The translations under genes were made by a program, and so were the position numbers. Shown here piece after piece: positions 35,313-43,659 of a DNA stretch of 64,000 bases (position 1 is the first letter of the stretch; every line of letters starts with the position of its first letter). Source of the DNA: Alphaproteobacteria bacterium (GTDB lineage: Bacteria; Pseudomonadota; Alphaproteobacteria; Acetobacterales; Acetobacteraceae); assembly GCA_026400815.1 (NCBI GenBank), contig JAPLOI010000004.1, positions 1-64,000 of the forward strand. Direction: 5' to 3'. Below the pieces are notes generated by a model, which saw nothing but the letters and a program-made list of their open reading frames with translations, did no database searches and was not told the origin of the DNA.

Positions 35313-36302
35313 ATGAAGATAGCGATCCTGGGTGCGGGTGGGTTCCTCGGACGGCGGGTTGCCGAGCGGCTGGCAGCGGCGGGAACGCTGGGCGGGCGAG
35401 CGATCACCGGCATGACGCTGTTCGACATTGCCGCCCCCCCTGCCCCGGCGGCCCCGTTTCCGGTGGCAACGATCGGCGGCGACGTGGCCGAGCTTCCCGA
35501 AGCGGCGATCCCCACCGGGACGGAGGTGGTGTTCCACCTCGCCGCTGTGGTGAGCGGTGCGGCGGAGGCGGATTATGATCTCGGGCGCCGGGTGAACCTG
35601 CGCGGGACGGATGCGGTGATCGATGCCTGCCGCCGGCTTGTTGCCGCGGGGGGCAAGGCGCCGCGCGTGGTGTTCACCAGCAGCATCGCCAGCTTCTCGG
35701 GCGGGCAGGACGCCATGCTGGGCGACGATGCCAAGCAGATGCCGGCGAACTCCTATGGCGCGCAGAAGGCGGCGGCGGAACTGCTGCTGTCTGATGCCAC
35801 GCGGCGGGGATTCATGGATGCCGTGTCGCTGCGGTTGCCGACGATCATCGTGCGGACCGGGCGCCCCAACAAGGCAGCGAGCAGCTTCTTCTCCTCCATC
35901 GTGCGCGAGCCGCTGCTGGGATTGCCGACCGAGCTTCCGGTGCCCGACGGGTTCCGCGTTTGGGTGGGAAGCCCGAACAGCGCGGTTTCCTGGCTGATCC
36001 ATGCGGCCGCGATGGACACGGCTTCGATGGGGCTGGATCGGAGCCTGAATCTTCCGGGCCTTTCGGTGACCGTCGGGCAGATCATCGGGGCGCTGGACCA
36101 GGTGCGGCAGGGGGCCTCGGCGATGGTCGAGCGCAAGCCGGATCCGGTGATCGCGGGCATTGTCGGCGGTTGGCCGGCCGGGTTCACGGCCGAGCGGGCC
36201 CGGGCGCTGGGCTTCACGCCGAACGAAGGGTTGGTCGAGCTTGTTCGCGCCTTCGTGGCCGAGGACCTGGAGCCGACGCGGCGCGAGCGCGAACTCGGCT
36301 GA
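35313..36302 (+). CDS. denD: D-erythronate dehydrogenase (NAD-dependent epimerase fold)
   Basis: A 329-residue extended-SDR enzyme that fits DenD, which oxidises D-erythronate to 2-oxo-tetronate in four-carbon sugar-acid breakdown. It begins 'MKIAILGAGGFLGRR' (nucleotide-binding), has 'FHLAAVVSG' and the catalytic Tyr148/Lys152 ('SYGAQK'), and C-terminal 'VGSPNSAVSWLIHAA' typical of DenD. The ATG at 35313 follows GGGAG by six bases; another ATG six bases upstream is too close to that site. The usual partners (a DUF1537 kinase, an aldolase and an isomerase) are not seen nearby, so the pathway role is inferred from family only. Confidence 0.8.
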   Translation: MKIAILGAGGFLGRRVAERLAAAGTLGGRAITGMTLFDIAAPPAPAAPFPVATIGGDVAELPEAAIPTGTEVVFHLAAVVSGAAEADYDLGRRVNLRGTDAVIDACRRLVAAGGKAPRVVFTSSIASFSGGQDAMLGDDAKQMPANSYGAQKAAAELLLSDATRRGFMDAVSLRLPTIIVRTGRPNKAASSFFSSIVREPLLGLPTELPVPDGFRVWVGSPNSAVSWLIHAAAMDTASMGLDRSLNLPGLSVTVGQIIGALDQVRQGASAMVERKPDPVIAGIVGGWPAGFTAERARALGFTPNEGLVELVRAFVAEDLEPTRRERELG

Positions 36303-36624
36303 GTTTCTGCGGGGCTGACGTGCGTGCCCCGCGGGACGTTTGCGCCAACGTTACCCGCTTTTAAGCCATTCTCGGTCGATAGAAGGTTGCTAGGGCTGCT
36401 GGCCCATGAATTGATGTTTGGAACGGGGCTCCGTCTGAAACGGTCGGGCGGGCGCACGGCGAAGGTCTGGTGGATTGCGGATTGCCGACTTGCCAGGGGC
36501 GGGCCTGATCAGCCGGTCGCTTGCCTGGAGCAGGCAGAACGTCGGGCGACATTTGTCGCTGCGGCGCTTTTTTCGTGTTCTGCGCCCGGCGGCGCGCGAC
36601 ACTGAGGATGGGGCGCCGCCGCGG
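36303..36624. other. Intergenic region between denD and the ClC gene
   Basis: About 320 bases with no convincing gene. A 7-bp hairpin (36309-36315 with 36326-36332) just after denD may help end its transcript, though no U-run follows. Part of the right half could be an N-terminal extension of the ClC gene if a TTG at 36475 is used. Otherwise I see nothing definite. Confidence 0.5.
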
Positions 36625-38400
36625 ATGCGGCGCGGGATCGGGTTCTGGATCAGCCATGCCCCGGCAACTGCCCGAGCCCTGGTGCGGGCCGACGAGCTGT
36701 GGCTTTCGGTGCTGGCGGCTTTCGTCGGGGCGGCTTCTGGCCTGTGCGTCATTGCGATGAGCGCAGTGACGCAGTGGATGCATCAGGTGCTGTACAATGT
36801 CGGCCCGCATGAGCGGCTATCCTCCCAGGTTGAGGTGGGGTTGCTGAACGCGCTGCTGGTGCCGACGCTGGGGGGGCTGGGGCTGGGGCTTGCGGGGCTT
36901 GCGCTGGCGAAGTGGTGGAACCGGCGCGCCATCGACGCGATTGAGGCGAATGCACTGCATGGCGGGCGGATGTCCCTGAATGCCAGCCTGATCGTGGTGG
37001 GCCAGACGATGTGGTCCAACGGGGTGGGGGCCTCGGTGGGGTTGGAAGCCGGCTATACGCAGATTGGCGCCGCACTGGCCTCTCGCGCCGGGCGGAGTTT
37101 TCGGGTTCGGCGCAACGACCTTCGGCTGCTGGTTGGGTGCGGGGCTGCGGGGGCGATCGCGGCGGCGTTCAATGCGCCGCTCGCCGGGGCGTTCTATGCG
37201 TTCGAACTGGTGATCGGGACCTATACGCTGGCGGCGCTGGCGCCGGTGATCATCGCCTCCATCGTGGCGGTGACGATATCGCGGGCGTTGATGCCGCATG
37301 AGTTTGCGTTTGATTTGCGGCTGCCATTGGCAATCGATCCGGCGAACTATCCCTCCATCCTGCTGCTGGGTGTGATCTGCGCGCTGGCCGGAGTGGCCAT
37401 CATGCGCGGCGTGACGCTGACGGAAGAAATTTTCCGGCGGTCCGGCGTGCCGGTGTGGCTGCGCCCGGCGATCGGCGGGCTCATCGTGGGTGTGCTGGCG
37501 CTGGCGACGCCGCAGGTGCTGTCGGCCGGGCATGGTGCGTTGCAGGTGGACCTGGATGCGCCGTTCACGCTGGGTGCGTTGCTGAGCCTGATCCTGTTGA
37601 AGTCTGTGGCCTCGGCGGTTTCGCTGGGGTCGGGGTTCCGTGGCGGATTGTTCTTTGCCTCCTTGTTCCTGGGGGCGTTGATCGGCAAGGCGTTCGCGGC
37701 GGCGTTGGCGATGGCGACGACGGCCTATGCGATGCCCAGCGTGGTGGCGGCGCTGGTGGGCATGAGCGCGCTGGCGGTGGCAATCGTGGGCGGGCCGTTG
37801 ACGATGGCGTTCCTGGCGCTGGAGACGACGGGCTCGCTGCCATTGACGGTGGCGGTATTGGCGGCATCCGTCGTGTCGTCGCTGACGGTGCGGCGAACGT
37901 TCGGGTATTCGTTCGCGACCTGGCGGTTCCATCTGCGCGGCGAGGCGATCCGCAGTGCGGTTGATATCGGCTGGATGCGGAACCTGACAGTGGGCCGGAT
38001 GATGCGGCGCGAGGTGCGCTCGGTGCGCGGCGACACCACGCTGACGAGTTTCCGGCGCGACTATCCGCTGGGGGTGACGGACCGTGTGGTGGTGATGGAC
38101 GATGCCGGCAAGTATGCGGGGATCGTGCTGGTGGCCGAGGCGCACACCCAGGGGAAGGATGTACCGGGCAAGGGGACTGGGACGGTGCTGGACCTGCTGC
38201 ACAACGCCAACGACGTGCTGACGCCGCAGATGACGATCAAGGAGGCGGTGGCACTGTTCGAGGAAGCCGAGGCGGATGCGCTGGCGGTGGTGGACAGCAC
38301 GGAGAACCGCCGGGTGATCGGGCTGCTGACCGAGCAGTATGCGTTGCGGCGCTACAGCGAGGAGCTGGAGCGGCGGCGGCGGGAATTGTCGGGCGAGTAG
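36625..38400 (+). CDS. ClC-family chloride channel or antiporter with CBS domains
   Basis: A 591-residue membrane protein with about twelve helices (to near 430) followed by a cytosolic CBS pair. Selectivity-region blocks are recognisable but variant: 'GASVGLEAGYTQ' replaces the usual GxEGPxxQ, and 'GSGFRGGLFFASLFLGA' matches the GSGxxxGxF block. The GxEGP proline being absent sets it apart from EriC-type exchangers, so transport mode is uncertain. The C-terminal CBS domains cover roughly 460-580. I prefer the ATG at 36625; a TTG at 36475 would add 50 basic residues. Confidence 0.85.
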   Translation: MRRGIGFWISHAPATARALVRADELWLSVLAAFVGAASGLCVIAMSAVTQWMHQVLYNVGPHERLSSQVEVGLLNALLVPTLGGLGLGLAGLALAKWWNRRAIDAIEANALHGGRMSLNASLIVVGQTMWSNGVGASVGLEAGYTQIGAALASRAGRSFRVRRNDLRLLVGCGAAGAIAAAFNAPLAGAFYAFELVIGTYTLAALAPVIIASIVAVTISRALMPHEFAFDLRLPLAIDPANYPSILLLGVICALAGVAIMRGVTLTEEIFRRSGVPVWLRPAIGGLIVGVLALATPQVLSAGHGALQVDLDAPFTLGALLSLILLKSVASAVSLGSGFRGGLFFASLFLGALIGKAFAAALAMATTAYAMPSVVAALVGMSALAVAIVGGPLTMAFLALETTGSLPLTVAVLAASVVSSLTVRRTFGYSFATWRFHLRGEAIRSAVDIGWMRNLTVGRMMRREVRSVRGDTTLTSFRRDYPLGVTDRVVVMDDAGKYAGIVLVAEAHTQGKDVPGKGTGTVLDLLHNANDVLTPQMTIKEAVALFEEAEADALAVVDSTENRRVIGLLTEQYALRRYSEELERRRRELSGE

Positions 38401-38439
38401 CGGGCCCCTACCCTTCCGGCTTTCTGGAGGAACGGCGCC

Positions 38440-38835
38440 ATGGCAAAGCTGATCGAGTATGCGGACGCATCACCGGAGGCACGGGCGGTGTTCGAGGACA
38501 TCGCGGCGACGCGTGGGATCGCGCCCGAGGCGGTGAACAACGTGTGGAAGGCGATGGCCGTCCATCCCGATAACATGCGGCGGTTCTGGGAGCGCATCAA
38601 GGACGTGATGGGGCCGGGGACGCTCGATCCGCTGACCAAGGAACTAATCTACCTGGCGGTGTCGATGAGCCAGCAATGCGAATACTGCGTGGCCTCCCAC
38701 ACGGCCGCGGCGAAGCGGAAGGGGGCTGATGAGGCCATGCTGGCGGAGATGATCGCCATCGTGGGGTTGGCGGTGGAGGGGAACCGGATGGCCTATGCGT
38801 ATCAGGTGCCGGTGGATGATGCGTTCAAGGCGTAA
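38440..38835 (+). CDS. Carboxymuconolactone decarboxylase/AhpD-like protein
   Basis: A 131-residue alpha-helical protein of the CMD family. The CxxC motif with a nearby histidine, Cys80-x2-Cys83 and His87 in 'CEYCVASHTAA', is the AhpD-type redox site, which suggests peroxidase or disulfide-reductase activity rather than true decarboxylation. GGAGG lies eight bases before the ATG. It is 39 bases after the ClC gene and may be co-transcribed. The stop codon overlaps a 7-bp AT-rich inverted repeat. Confidence 0.9.
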   Translation: MAKLIEYADASPEARAVFEDIAATRGIAPEAVNNVWKAMAVHPDNMRRFWERIKDVMGPGTLDPLTKELIYLAVSMSQQCEYCVASHTAAAKRKGADEAMLAEMIAIVGLAVEGNRMAYAYQVPVDDAFKA

Positions 38836-38849
38836 TATTTTAATTACGC
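38830..38849. repeat. AT-rich inverted repeat over the CMD stop codon
   Basis: GCGTAAT-ATTTTA-ATTACGC is a 7-bp perfect inverted repeat with a 6-nt loop. It lies between the convergent CMD and unknown-protein genes, so it may aid termination of either. No U-run follows. Confidence 0.5.
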
Positions 38850-38875
38850 AATGAAATGGCCGCGCGTTTCCGGGT

Positions 38876-39535
38876 TCAGTCACGGCCATATTTTCGACGG
38901 AAGTAGCGCACGGCGCGGATGACGTAGGGCGGGAGCTTCAGGCTGGGATCAGTGAGACTGAGCGGGCGCGGCCGTGGCGGACGGGGTGGCCGTTGCAGGC
39001 GCGGTCGTGCCACGGGCATGACACAGGGCGGCAGGTCGGCGCCGATGGCGTGGCAGAGGGGGCGCAGCAGGCGGCCGGCTTGCGGGCAGGCGGCGAGGAA
39101 CGGCGCCATGCCCGGGTTGGCCAGAAGATGGGAGAGTTGGGAGGCGTAGCCGCGCAGTTCGAAGACGCGCGCGCCGGCCCAGGCGCGGCTGCGCGGGAGG
39201 CGCCGGTACGGGCGGCGGGGGCGCGGGGTGGCCTGAATGCGCGGGCGCGGAAAGTCGTAACGGGGCTTGGGGAGGGCGCCTGCCTGCCAGATGGCGAAGA
39301 GGGCGAGCAGCCGGGTGATGACGCGGGCGGCGCGGTCGCGCAGCAGGGCGCGGAGTTCGGCCGGGATGAGGGCGAGGTGGGGATTGTCTTCCATGCGGCG
39401 GGCGCCGGGCACGATCCAGGTGTCGTGGCCCAGGGAGACGACGTGCGCCGGCGGCGGGCTCCAGAGGGCGAAGGCCCGGAGCACCTGCAGGACGGATTGG
39501 AGGATGAGGGTGAGTTGGTTCCCGATGGGTGACAT
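38876..39535 (-). CDS. Hypothetical arginine/proline-rich protein
   Basis: A 219-residue protein that I do not recognise. The N-terminus is moderately hydrophobic ('LTLILQSVLQVLRAFALW'). The middle is helical ('IPAELRALLRDRAARVITRLLALFAIWQ' spans the region near 57-84). Two Arg/Pro-rich stretches lie near 95-118 and 175-190, and the basic tail ends 'RYFRRKYGRD'. Overlapping frames are also open because of GC bias, but this one has the most protein-like sequence. A perfect palindrome lies five bases before the ATG at 39535, overlapping the expected promoter or ribosome site, so regulation there is likely. AT-rich sequence flanks the gene on both sides. Confidence 0.55.
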   Translation of the reverse strand: MSPIGNQLTLILQSVLQVLRAFALWSPPPAHVVSLGHDTWIVPGARRMEDNPHLALIPAELRALLRDRAARVITRLLALFAIWQAGALPKPRYDFPRPRIQATPRPRRPYRRLPRSRAWAGARVFELRGYASQLSHLLANPGMAPFLAACPQAGRLLRPLCHAIGADLPPCVMPVARPRLQRPPRPPRPRPLSLTDPSLKLPPYVIRAVRYFRRKYGRD

Positions 39536-39539
39536 CAAA

Positions 39540-39554
39540 GTGAATATAATTCAC
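39540..39554. promoter_or_regulatory. Palindrome directly upstream of the unknown gene
   Basis: GTGAAT-ATA-ATTCAC is a perfect 6-bp inverted repeat with a 3-nt spacer, in an AT-rich patch ending five bases before the minus-strand ATG at 39535. Its size and position fit a repressor operator. No cognate regulator is adjacent. Confidence 0.45.
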
Positions 39555-39623
39555 TCGCGTTAGCGTTGCAAGAGTTGTGCGAAAAGATTCTTGCGAGAGG
39601 GTTTGGCGGCTGGCGAGGAAGAC

Positions 39624-39647
39624 GGCGGAACCGCTTCGCGTTCCGCC
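39624..39647. repeat. GC-rich hairpin in the 39.5-39.7 kb intergenic region
   Basis: GGCGGAAC (39624-39631) pairs with GTTCCGCC (39640-39647) around an 8-nt loop. It is one of three hairpins packed into this 190-base gap, which resembles a small intergenic repeat unit. Confidence 0.5.
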
Positions 39648-39688
39648 CTACTCGGTGTGGGTGCCGGCAAACGAATGAAGTTTTTTTG

Positions 39689-39712
39689 CTTCTTTTTGTT
39701 CACAAAAAGAAG
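39689..39712. repeat. T/A-rich hairpin beyond the molybdoenzyme gene
   Basis: CTTCTTTTTGT (39689-39699) pairs with ACAAAAAGAAG (39702-39712). It lies 13 bases past the stop of the minus-strand molybdoenzyme gene. On that strand a smaller hairpin, GAAGCGCCTTC followed by TTTTT, is also possible, so the region may act as that gene's terminator. Confidence 0.5.
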
Positions 39713-39724
39713 GCGCTTCCTTGC

Positions 39725-42022
39725 TTACCTTTCTTCGATCGCCGGCGGCAGATGGACCTTCACGGGCGGCAGCGGGGCAGTCCATTTCTCGATTTCCACG
39801 AGGCAGGACTGGGCGATGGGGCCTTGGCCCAGCTTGCTGGTGGGGGCGTCGCGGGTGAGGACGTTGGGGTTGCCGTGGACGCAGAGGCTGCCGGGCACGC
39901 CGGGTTCCAGCGGATCCAGCCAGGCGCCGGTGGGCAGGACGCAGACGCCGCGCAGGAGGCCATCGGTGAGTATCGCACCGGCGAGGCAGGCGCCGCGGGC
40001 GTTGAAGACGCGGACCACGTCGCCATGGGCGATGCCGCGTTCGGCGGCGTCGGCTTCGTGGATGAGGATGGCTTCGCGGCCGTGGATTTTGGAGGCTTTG
40101 GAGACGCGCGCCATGTCCATCTGGCTGTGCAGGCGGGTGGCGGGCTGGACGCTGAGGAGGTGGAGCTGGCCGGCTTGGGCGGTGCCCAGGTATTCCTCGG
40201 GTTGGCGCCAGACGGGGTGGCCGGGGCAGTCGTCGTAGCCGAAGGCGGCGATACGCTCGCTGGCCAGCTCGATGAGGCCGGACGGGGTGTTGAGCGGGGT
40301 GGCGGCGGGGTCGGCACGGAATTCGCGGAAGGCGACGATCGGGGTTTCGGGCTCCGGCACCTCGACGATCCCTTGGGCCCAGAAGGTGTCGAAATCCGGC
40401 AGTTCCACCTCCATGCGGGCGCTGGCATCACGGGTGCGGTCGTAGAGGGCGCGCAGCCAGGCGGCTTCGTCGCGCTGCTGGGTGAAGCGGGGGCGGACGC
40501 CGAGGGCCTCGGCGATGTCGGCCATGTAGTCGAACTCATTGCGCGCCTGGGCCTGGGGCGGGACGAGTTGTTTCATCGCCAGGATGTGGCGATCGAGCGA
40601 GCCGGCGCCGATGTCGTTGCGCTCCATGGTGGTGGTGGCGGGCAGGACGATGTCGGCATGGCGGGCGATGGGGGTCCACCAAGGTTCGGAGACGATGATG
40701 GTTTCCGGCTTGGCCCAGGCGCGCAGCAGGCGGTTGAGGTCCTGGTGGTGGTGGAAGGGGTTGCCGCCGGCCCACCAGATGAGGCGGGTATCGGGGTAGG
40801 TGAGGCGGCGGCCGTTGAACTCCACCGTATCTCCGGGGCGTTCCAGCATATCCGTGATGCGGGCGACGGGGATGAAGGAGTGGGCGGGGTTGGGCAGGGC
40901 GGGCAGGCTGGCCGAGGGGATCATGGCGCGGGCGCCGCCCATGCCGTTCTCGCTGCCGAGGCCGAAGGTGAAGCCGCGGCCGGGCAGGCCGATGCCGCCG
41001 AGCAGGGCGGCGAGCGCGGTGATCATCCAGTAGGGCTGCTCGCCGGCTTCCGCGCGCTGCAGCGACCAGGCGGCGGTGAGCATGTTCGGCTGGGCGGCGA
41101 GGTCATGGGCGAGTTGGGCGATCTGGGCGGCGGGGAGGCCTGTTTCGGTTTCGGCCCAGGCGGGGGTTTTCGGCGTGTTGTCGGTCTCGCCGAGGATGTA
41201 GGCGCGCAGGGGCTCGTAGCCGGTGGTGCAGCGGGCAAGGAAGGCATGGTCCACCCTGCCCTCTTGAATGAGGACATGGGCGAGGGCGAGCATGAGGGCG
41301 GTGTCGGTGTTGGGGCGGATGGGCCACCATTCGGCGGGGACATCCTCCGGCATGTCGGCGCGGATGGGGGAGATGTTGACGATGCGGATGCCGGCCTGTG
41401 CGGCGCGGCGGAGCCAGAGGCCCATTTCGTGGCGGGCGCCGCCGCCGGCATTGACCTGGCCGTTGCGCACGGTGATGCCGCCGAAGCAGACGAGGATCTT
41501 GGCGTGGGCCACGATGTCTCGCCAGGCGATGACGGGGCGGTCGACGATTTCCATGCCGCCGACGATGTGGGGCATCAGCGTCATGCCCGCGGCGTAGGAG
41601 TAGTTGGTGACCTGGCCGGTGAAGCCGCCGGCGGCGGCGAGCAGGCGGTGGAGCTGGCTGCGGGCGTGGTGGAAGCGGCCGGCCGAGGCCCAGCCATAGG
41701 AGCCGCCGAAGATGCTGGCCGGGCCGTGCTGCGTGCGGGCGCGGGTAAGCTCAGCGGCGACGAGGCGGGTGGCTTCGTCCCACGAGACGGGGACGAAGGG
41801 TTCGCCGCCGCGCGGTGTGCCGCCGCTTCGGTCGCCGTTCAGCCAGCCCTTGCGGATATGGGGGCGGTCGATGCGGAGCGGGGAGTGCAGGGCATCGGGC
41901 ATGCCCTGGAGGATGGCAGGCGGGGCGGGGTCGGCCGGGGGTGTTTCGATGGCGGTGAGGCGGCCGTGCTCCACCACGCCGGTGAAGGCGCCCCAATGCG
42001 CGGCGTGGTGCAGCTTGGTCAT
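39725..42022 (-). CDS. Molybdopterin-dependent oxidoreductase, DMSO reductase family (BisC/TorA-like)
   Basis: A 765-residue bis-MGD molybdoenzyme of the biotin/DMSO/TMAO reductase group, which reduces S- or N-oxides or oxidises related substrates. The predicted molybdenum ligand Ser lies in 'GGSYGWASAGRFHHARSQ' near 126-143, characteristic of this branch. No N-terminal cysteine cluster is present, so it lacks an Fe-S centre, as in BisC/TorA. 'WWAGGNPFHHHQDLNR' and 'LPATTTMERND' are standard blocks. No Tat signal is visible, so it is likely cytosolic like BisC. The ATG at 42022 is chosen; the longer frame reads into the divergent leader. It is divergent from the aminotransferase. Confidence 0.9.
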   Translation of the reverse strand: MTKLHHAAHWGAFTGVVEHGRLTAIETPPADPAPPAILQGMPDALHSPLRIDRPHIRKGWLNGDRSGGTPRGGEPFVPVSWDEATRLVAAELTRARTQHGPASIFGGSYGWASAGRFHHARSQLHRLLAAAGGFTGQVTNYSYAAGMTLMPHIVGGMEIVDRPVIAWRDIVAHAKILVCFGGITVRNGQVNAGGGARHEMGLWLRRAAQAGIRIVNISPIRADMPEDVPAEWWPIRPNTDTALMLALAHVLIQEGRVDHAFLARCTTGYEPLRAYILGETDNTPKTPAWAETETGLPAAQIAQLAHDLAAQPNMLTAAWSLQRAEAGEQPYWMITALAALLGGIGLPGRGFTFGLGSENGMGGARAMIPSASLPALPNPAHSFIPVARITDMLERPGDTVEFNGRRLTYPDTRLIWWAGGNPFHHHQDLNRLLRAWAKPETIIVSEPWWTPIARHADIVLPATTTMERNDIGAGSLDRHILAMKQLVPPQAQARNEFDYMADIAEALGVRPRFTQQRDEAAWLRALYDRTRDASARMEVELPDFDTFWAQGIVEVPEPETPIVAFREFRADPAATPLNTPSGLIELASERIAAFGYDDCPGHPVWRQPEEYLGTAQAGQLHLLSVQPATRLHSQMDMARVSKASKIHGREAILIHEADAAERGIAHGDVVRVFNARGACLAGAILTDGLLRGVCVLPTGAWLDPLEPGVPGSLCVHGNPNVLTRDAPTSKLGQGPIAQSCLVEIEKWTAPLPPVKVHLPPAIEER

Positions 42023-42117
42023 GGATGGTCCCGCGGTTTTGTGGGGGGAGAGATGGCTTGTGGTTTTCGCCAGCGCAAGCCGGGCGTAGAGTGCGGCCAC
42101 CATTGAAGGAGGCTTCC

Positions 42118-43521
42118 ATGAACCCGCCGCCGCGCGCCAATTCCGCTGCTGCCCGTGACATCGCCAATGTGCTGCACCCGAACACCGACCTGAAGATGCA
42201 CCTGGAGACGGGGCCGATCGTGATCACGCGCGGCGAGGGCGTGCGCGTGTTCGATGATACCGGCAAGGGCTATATCGAGGCGGTGGCGGGGCTGTGGTGC
42301 GCCTCGCTGGGCTTTTCGAACGAGCGGCTGGTGGAGGCGGCGGCGAAGCAGATGCGGCAGCTGCCGTATTATCACGGCTTCACCAGCAAATCGCACGGGC
42401 CGATGATCGATTTGGCGGAAATGCTGATCGAGCGGGCGCCGGTGAAGATGAGCAAGGTGTTCTTCGCCAATTCCGGCTCCGAGGCGAACGACACCGCGAT
42501 CAAGATGGTGTGGTATTTCAACAACGCCATCGGTCGGCCGAACAAGAAGAAGATCATCGGGCGGATCAAGGGGTATCACGGAATCACCGTGGCCTCGGCT
42601 TCCCTGACCGGGCTGGCGACGAACCATCGCAGCTTCGACGTGCCGCTGGACCGGTTCGTGCACACGATGACGCCGCATTTCTACCATGGCGGGGTGGAGG
42701 GGGAGACCGAGGAGGAGTTCGCGACGCGCTGCGCGGATGAGCTGGAGAAGCTGATCCTGAAGGAAGGCCCGGACACGGTGGCCGCGATGTGGGCCGAGCC
42801 GGTGATGGGCGCGGGCGGAGTGATCGTGCCGCCCAAGGGCTACTTCGAGAAGATCCAGGCGGTGCTGAAGAAGTACGACGTGCTGCTGGTGGCGGACGAG
42901 GTGATCACCGGGTTCTGGCGCACGGGGAATTACTGGGGTTCCCAGACGCTGAATGTGCAGCCGGATATCATCACCTGCGCCAAGGCGATCTCATCTTCGT
43001 ATCTGCCGATCTCGGCGGTGATGATCAATGACCGGATCTTCCGGGCGCTGGCCGATGAGAGCCATGCGATCGGGACGTTCGGGCATGGCTATACGTATTC
43101 GGGCCATCCGGTGCCGGCAGCGGTGGCAGTGGAGACGCTGAAGATCTACGACGAGCTGAAGATCGGCGAGAATGTGCGGAGCGTGGGGCCGGTGATGCAG
43201 CAGGCGCTGCGCGAGCGGTTCGAGGGGCATGAGCTGGTGGGCGAGGTTCGCGGCGTGGGCCTGGTGGCCGCGGTGGAGCTGGTGGCCGACAAGGCGACGC
43301 GCAGGAACTTCGATGCGTCGCTGAAGATCGGGGCGCGGGCGGCGAAGCTGGCTGAGGCGCAAGGGGTGATCAGCCGCGGGCTGCCGGGCGATGCGCTGGC
43401 GTTCAGCCCGCCGCTGATCATCACCGAGGCCGATGTGCGCGACATGATCGACCGCGTGGGCAAGGCGGTGGATGAGCTGACGGTGCAGCTGCGGCGCGAG
43501 CAGATCACCGTCGTGCGGTAG
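42118..43521 (+). CDS. Class III aminotransferase (omega-amino acid:pyruvate type)
   Basis: A 467-residue PLP-dependent aminotransferase of fold type I, class III. Key residues: 'FANSGSEANDTAIKM' (116-130), Asp260 of 'LLVADEVITGFWRTG', and the Schiff-base Lys289 in 'ITCAKAISSSYLP'. The 'GLWCASLGFSNERLV' and 'LPYYHGF' blocks are those of omega-amino acid or taurine/putrescine:pyruvate transaminases, so beta-alanine, taurine or a diamine are plausible donors. GAAGGAGG precedes the ATG at 42118. A strong hairpin terminator follows. It is divergent from the molybdoenzyme with about 95 bases between. Confidence 0.92.
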   Translation: MNPPPRANSAAARDIANVLHPNTDLKMHLETGPIVITRGEGVRVFDDTGKGYIEAVAGLWCASLGFSNERLVEAAAKQMRQLPYYHGFTSKSHGPMIDLAEMLIERAPVKMSKVFFANSGSEANDTAIKMVWYFNNAIGRPNKKKIIGRIKGYHGITVASASLTGLATNHRSFDVPLDRFVHTMTPHFYHGGVEGETEEEFATRCADELEKLILKEGPDTVAAMWAEPVMGAGGVIVPPKGYFEKIQAVLKKYDVLLVADEVITGFWRTGNYWGSQTLNVQPDIITCAKAISSSYLPISAVMINDRIFRALADESHAIGTFGHGYTYSGHPVPAAVAVETLKIYDELKIGENVRSVGPVMQQALRERFEGHELVGEVRGVGLVAAVELVADKATRRNFDASLKIGARAAKLAEAQGVISRGLPGDALAFSPPLIITEADVRDMIDRVGKAVDELTVQLRREQITVVR

Positions 43522-43547
43522 TCGCCCTGCCATAGCAGGGACGGGTT

Positions 43548-43586
43548 GCGGGCTGCCGGGGGAGACCCTGGCAGCCCGCATCTTTT
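43548..43586 (+). terminator. Intrinsic terminator after the aminotransferase
   Basis: A stem of about 14 bp (43548-43561 with 43566-43579, one G-U pair) closed by a GAGA tetraloop is followed by ATCTTTT. It lies 27 bases after the stop codon and before the convergent E1-like gene. Confidence 0.85.
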
Positions 43587-43659
43587 GGCGCCGGCGCTTC
43601 AGGATGGCGCGCCTCGGAGCAGAAGGCCGGCAGGTTGGTGCCGATGACGGCCCCTTGGG

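Noticed and set aside
36324-36605. 93-codon frame between denD and the ClC gene
   Set aside because: No ribosome site, poor protein character, and it overlaps a possible ClC leader in another frame.
39566-42106. 846-codon open frame on the plus strand opposite the molybdoenzyme gene
   Set aside because: Its Gly/Ala/Glu/Asp-rich sequence is a GC-bias mirror of the minus-strand gene, with no recognisable domain.
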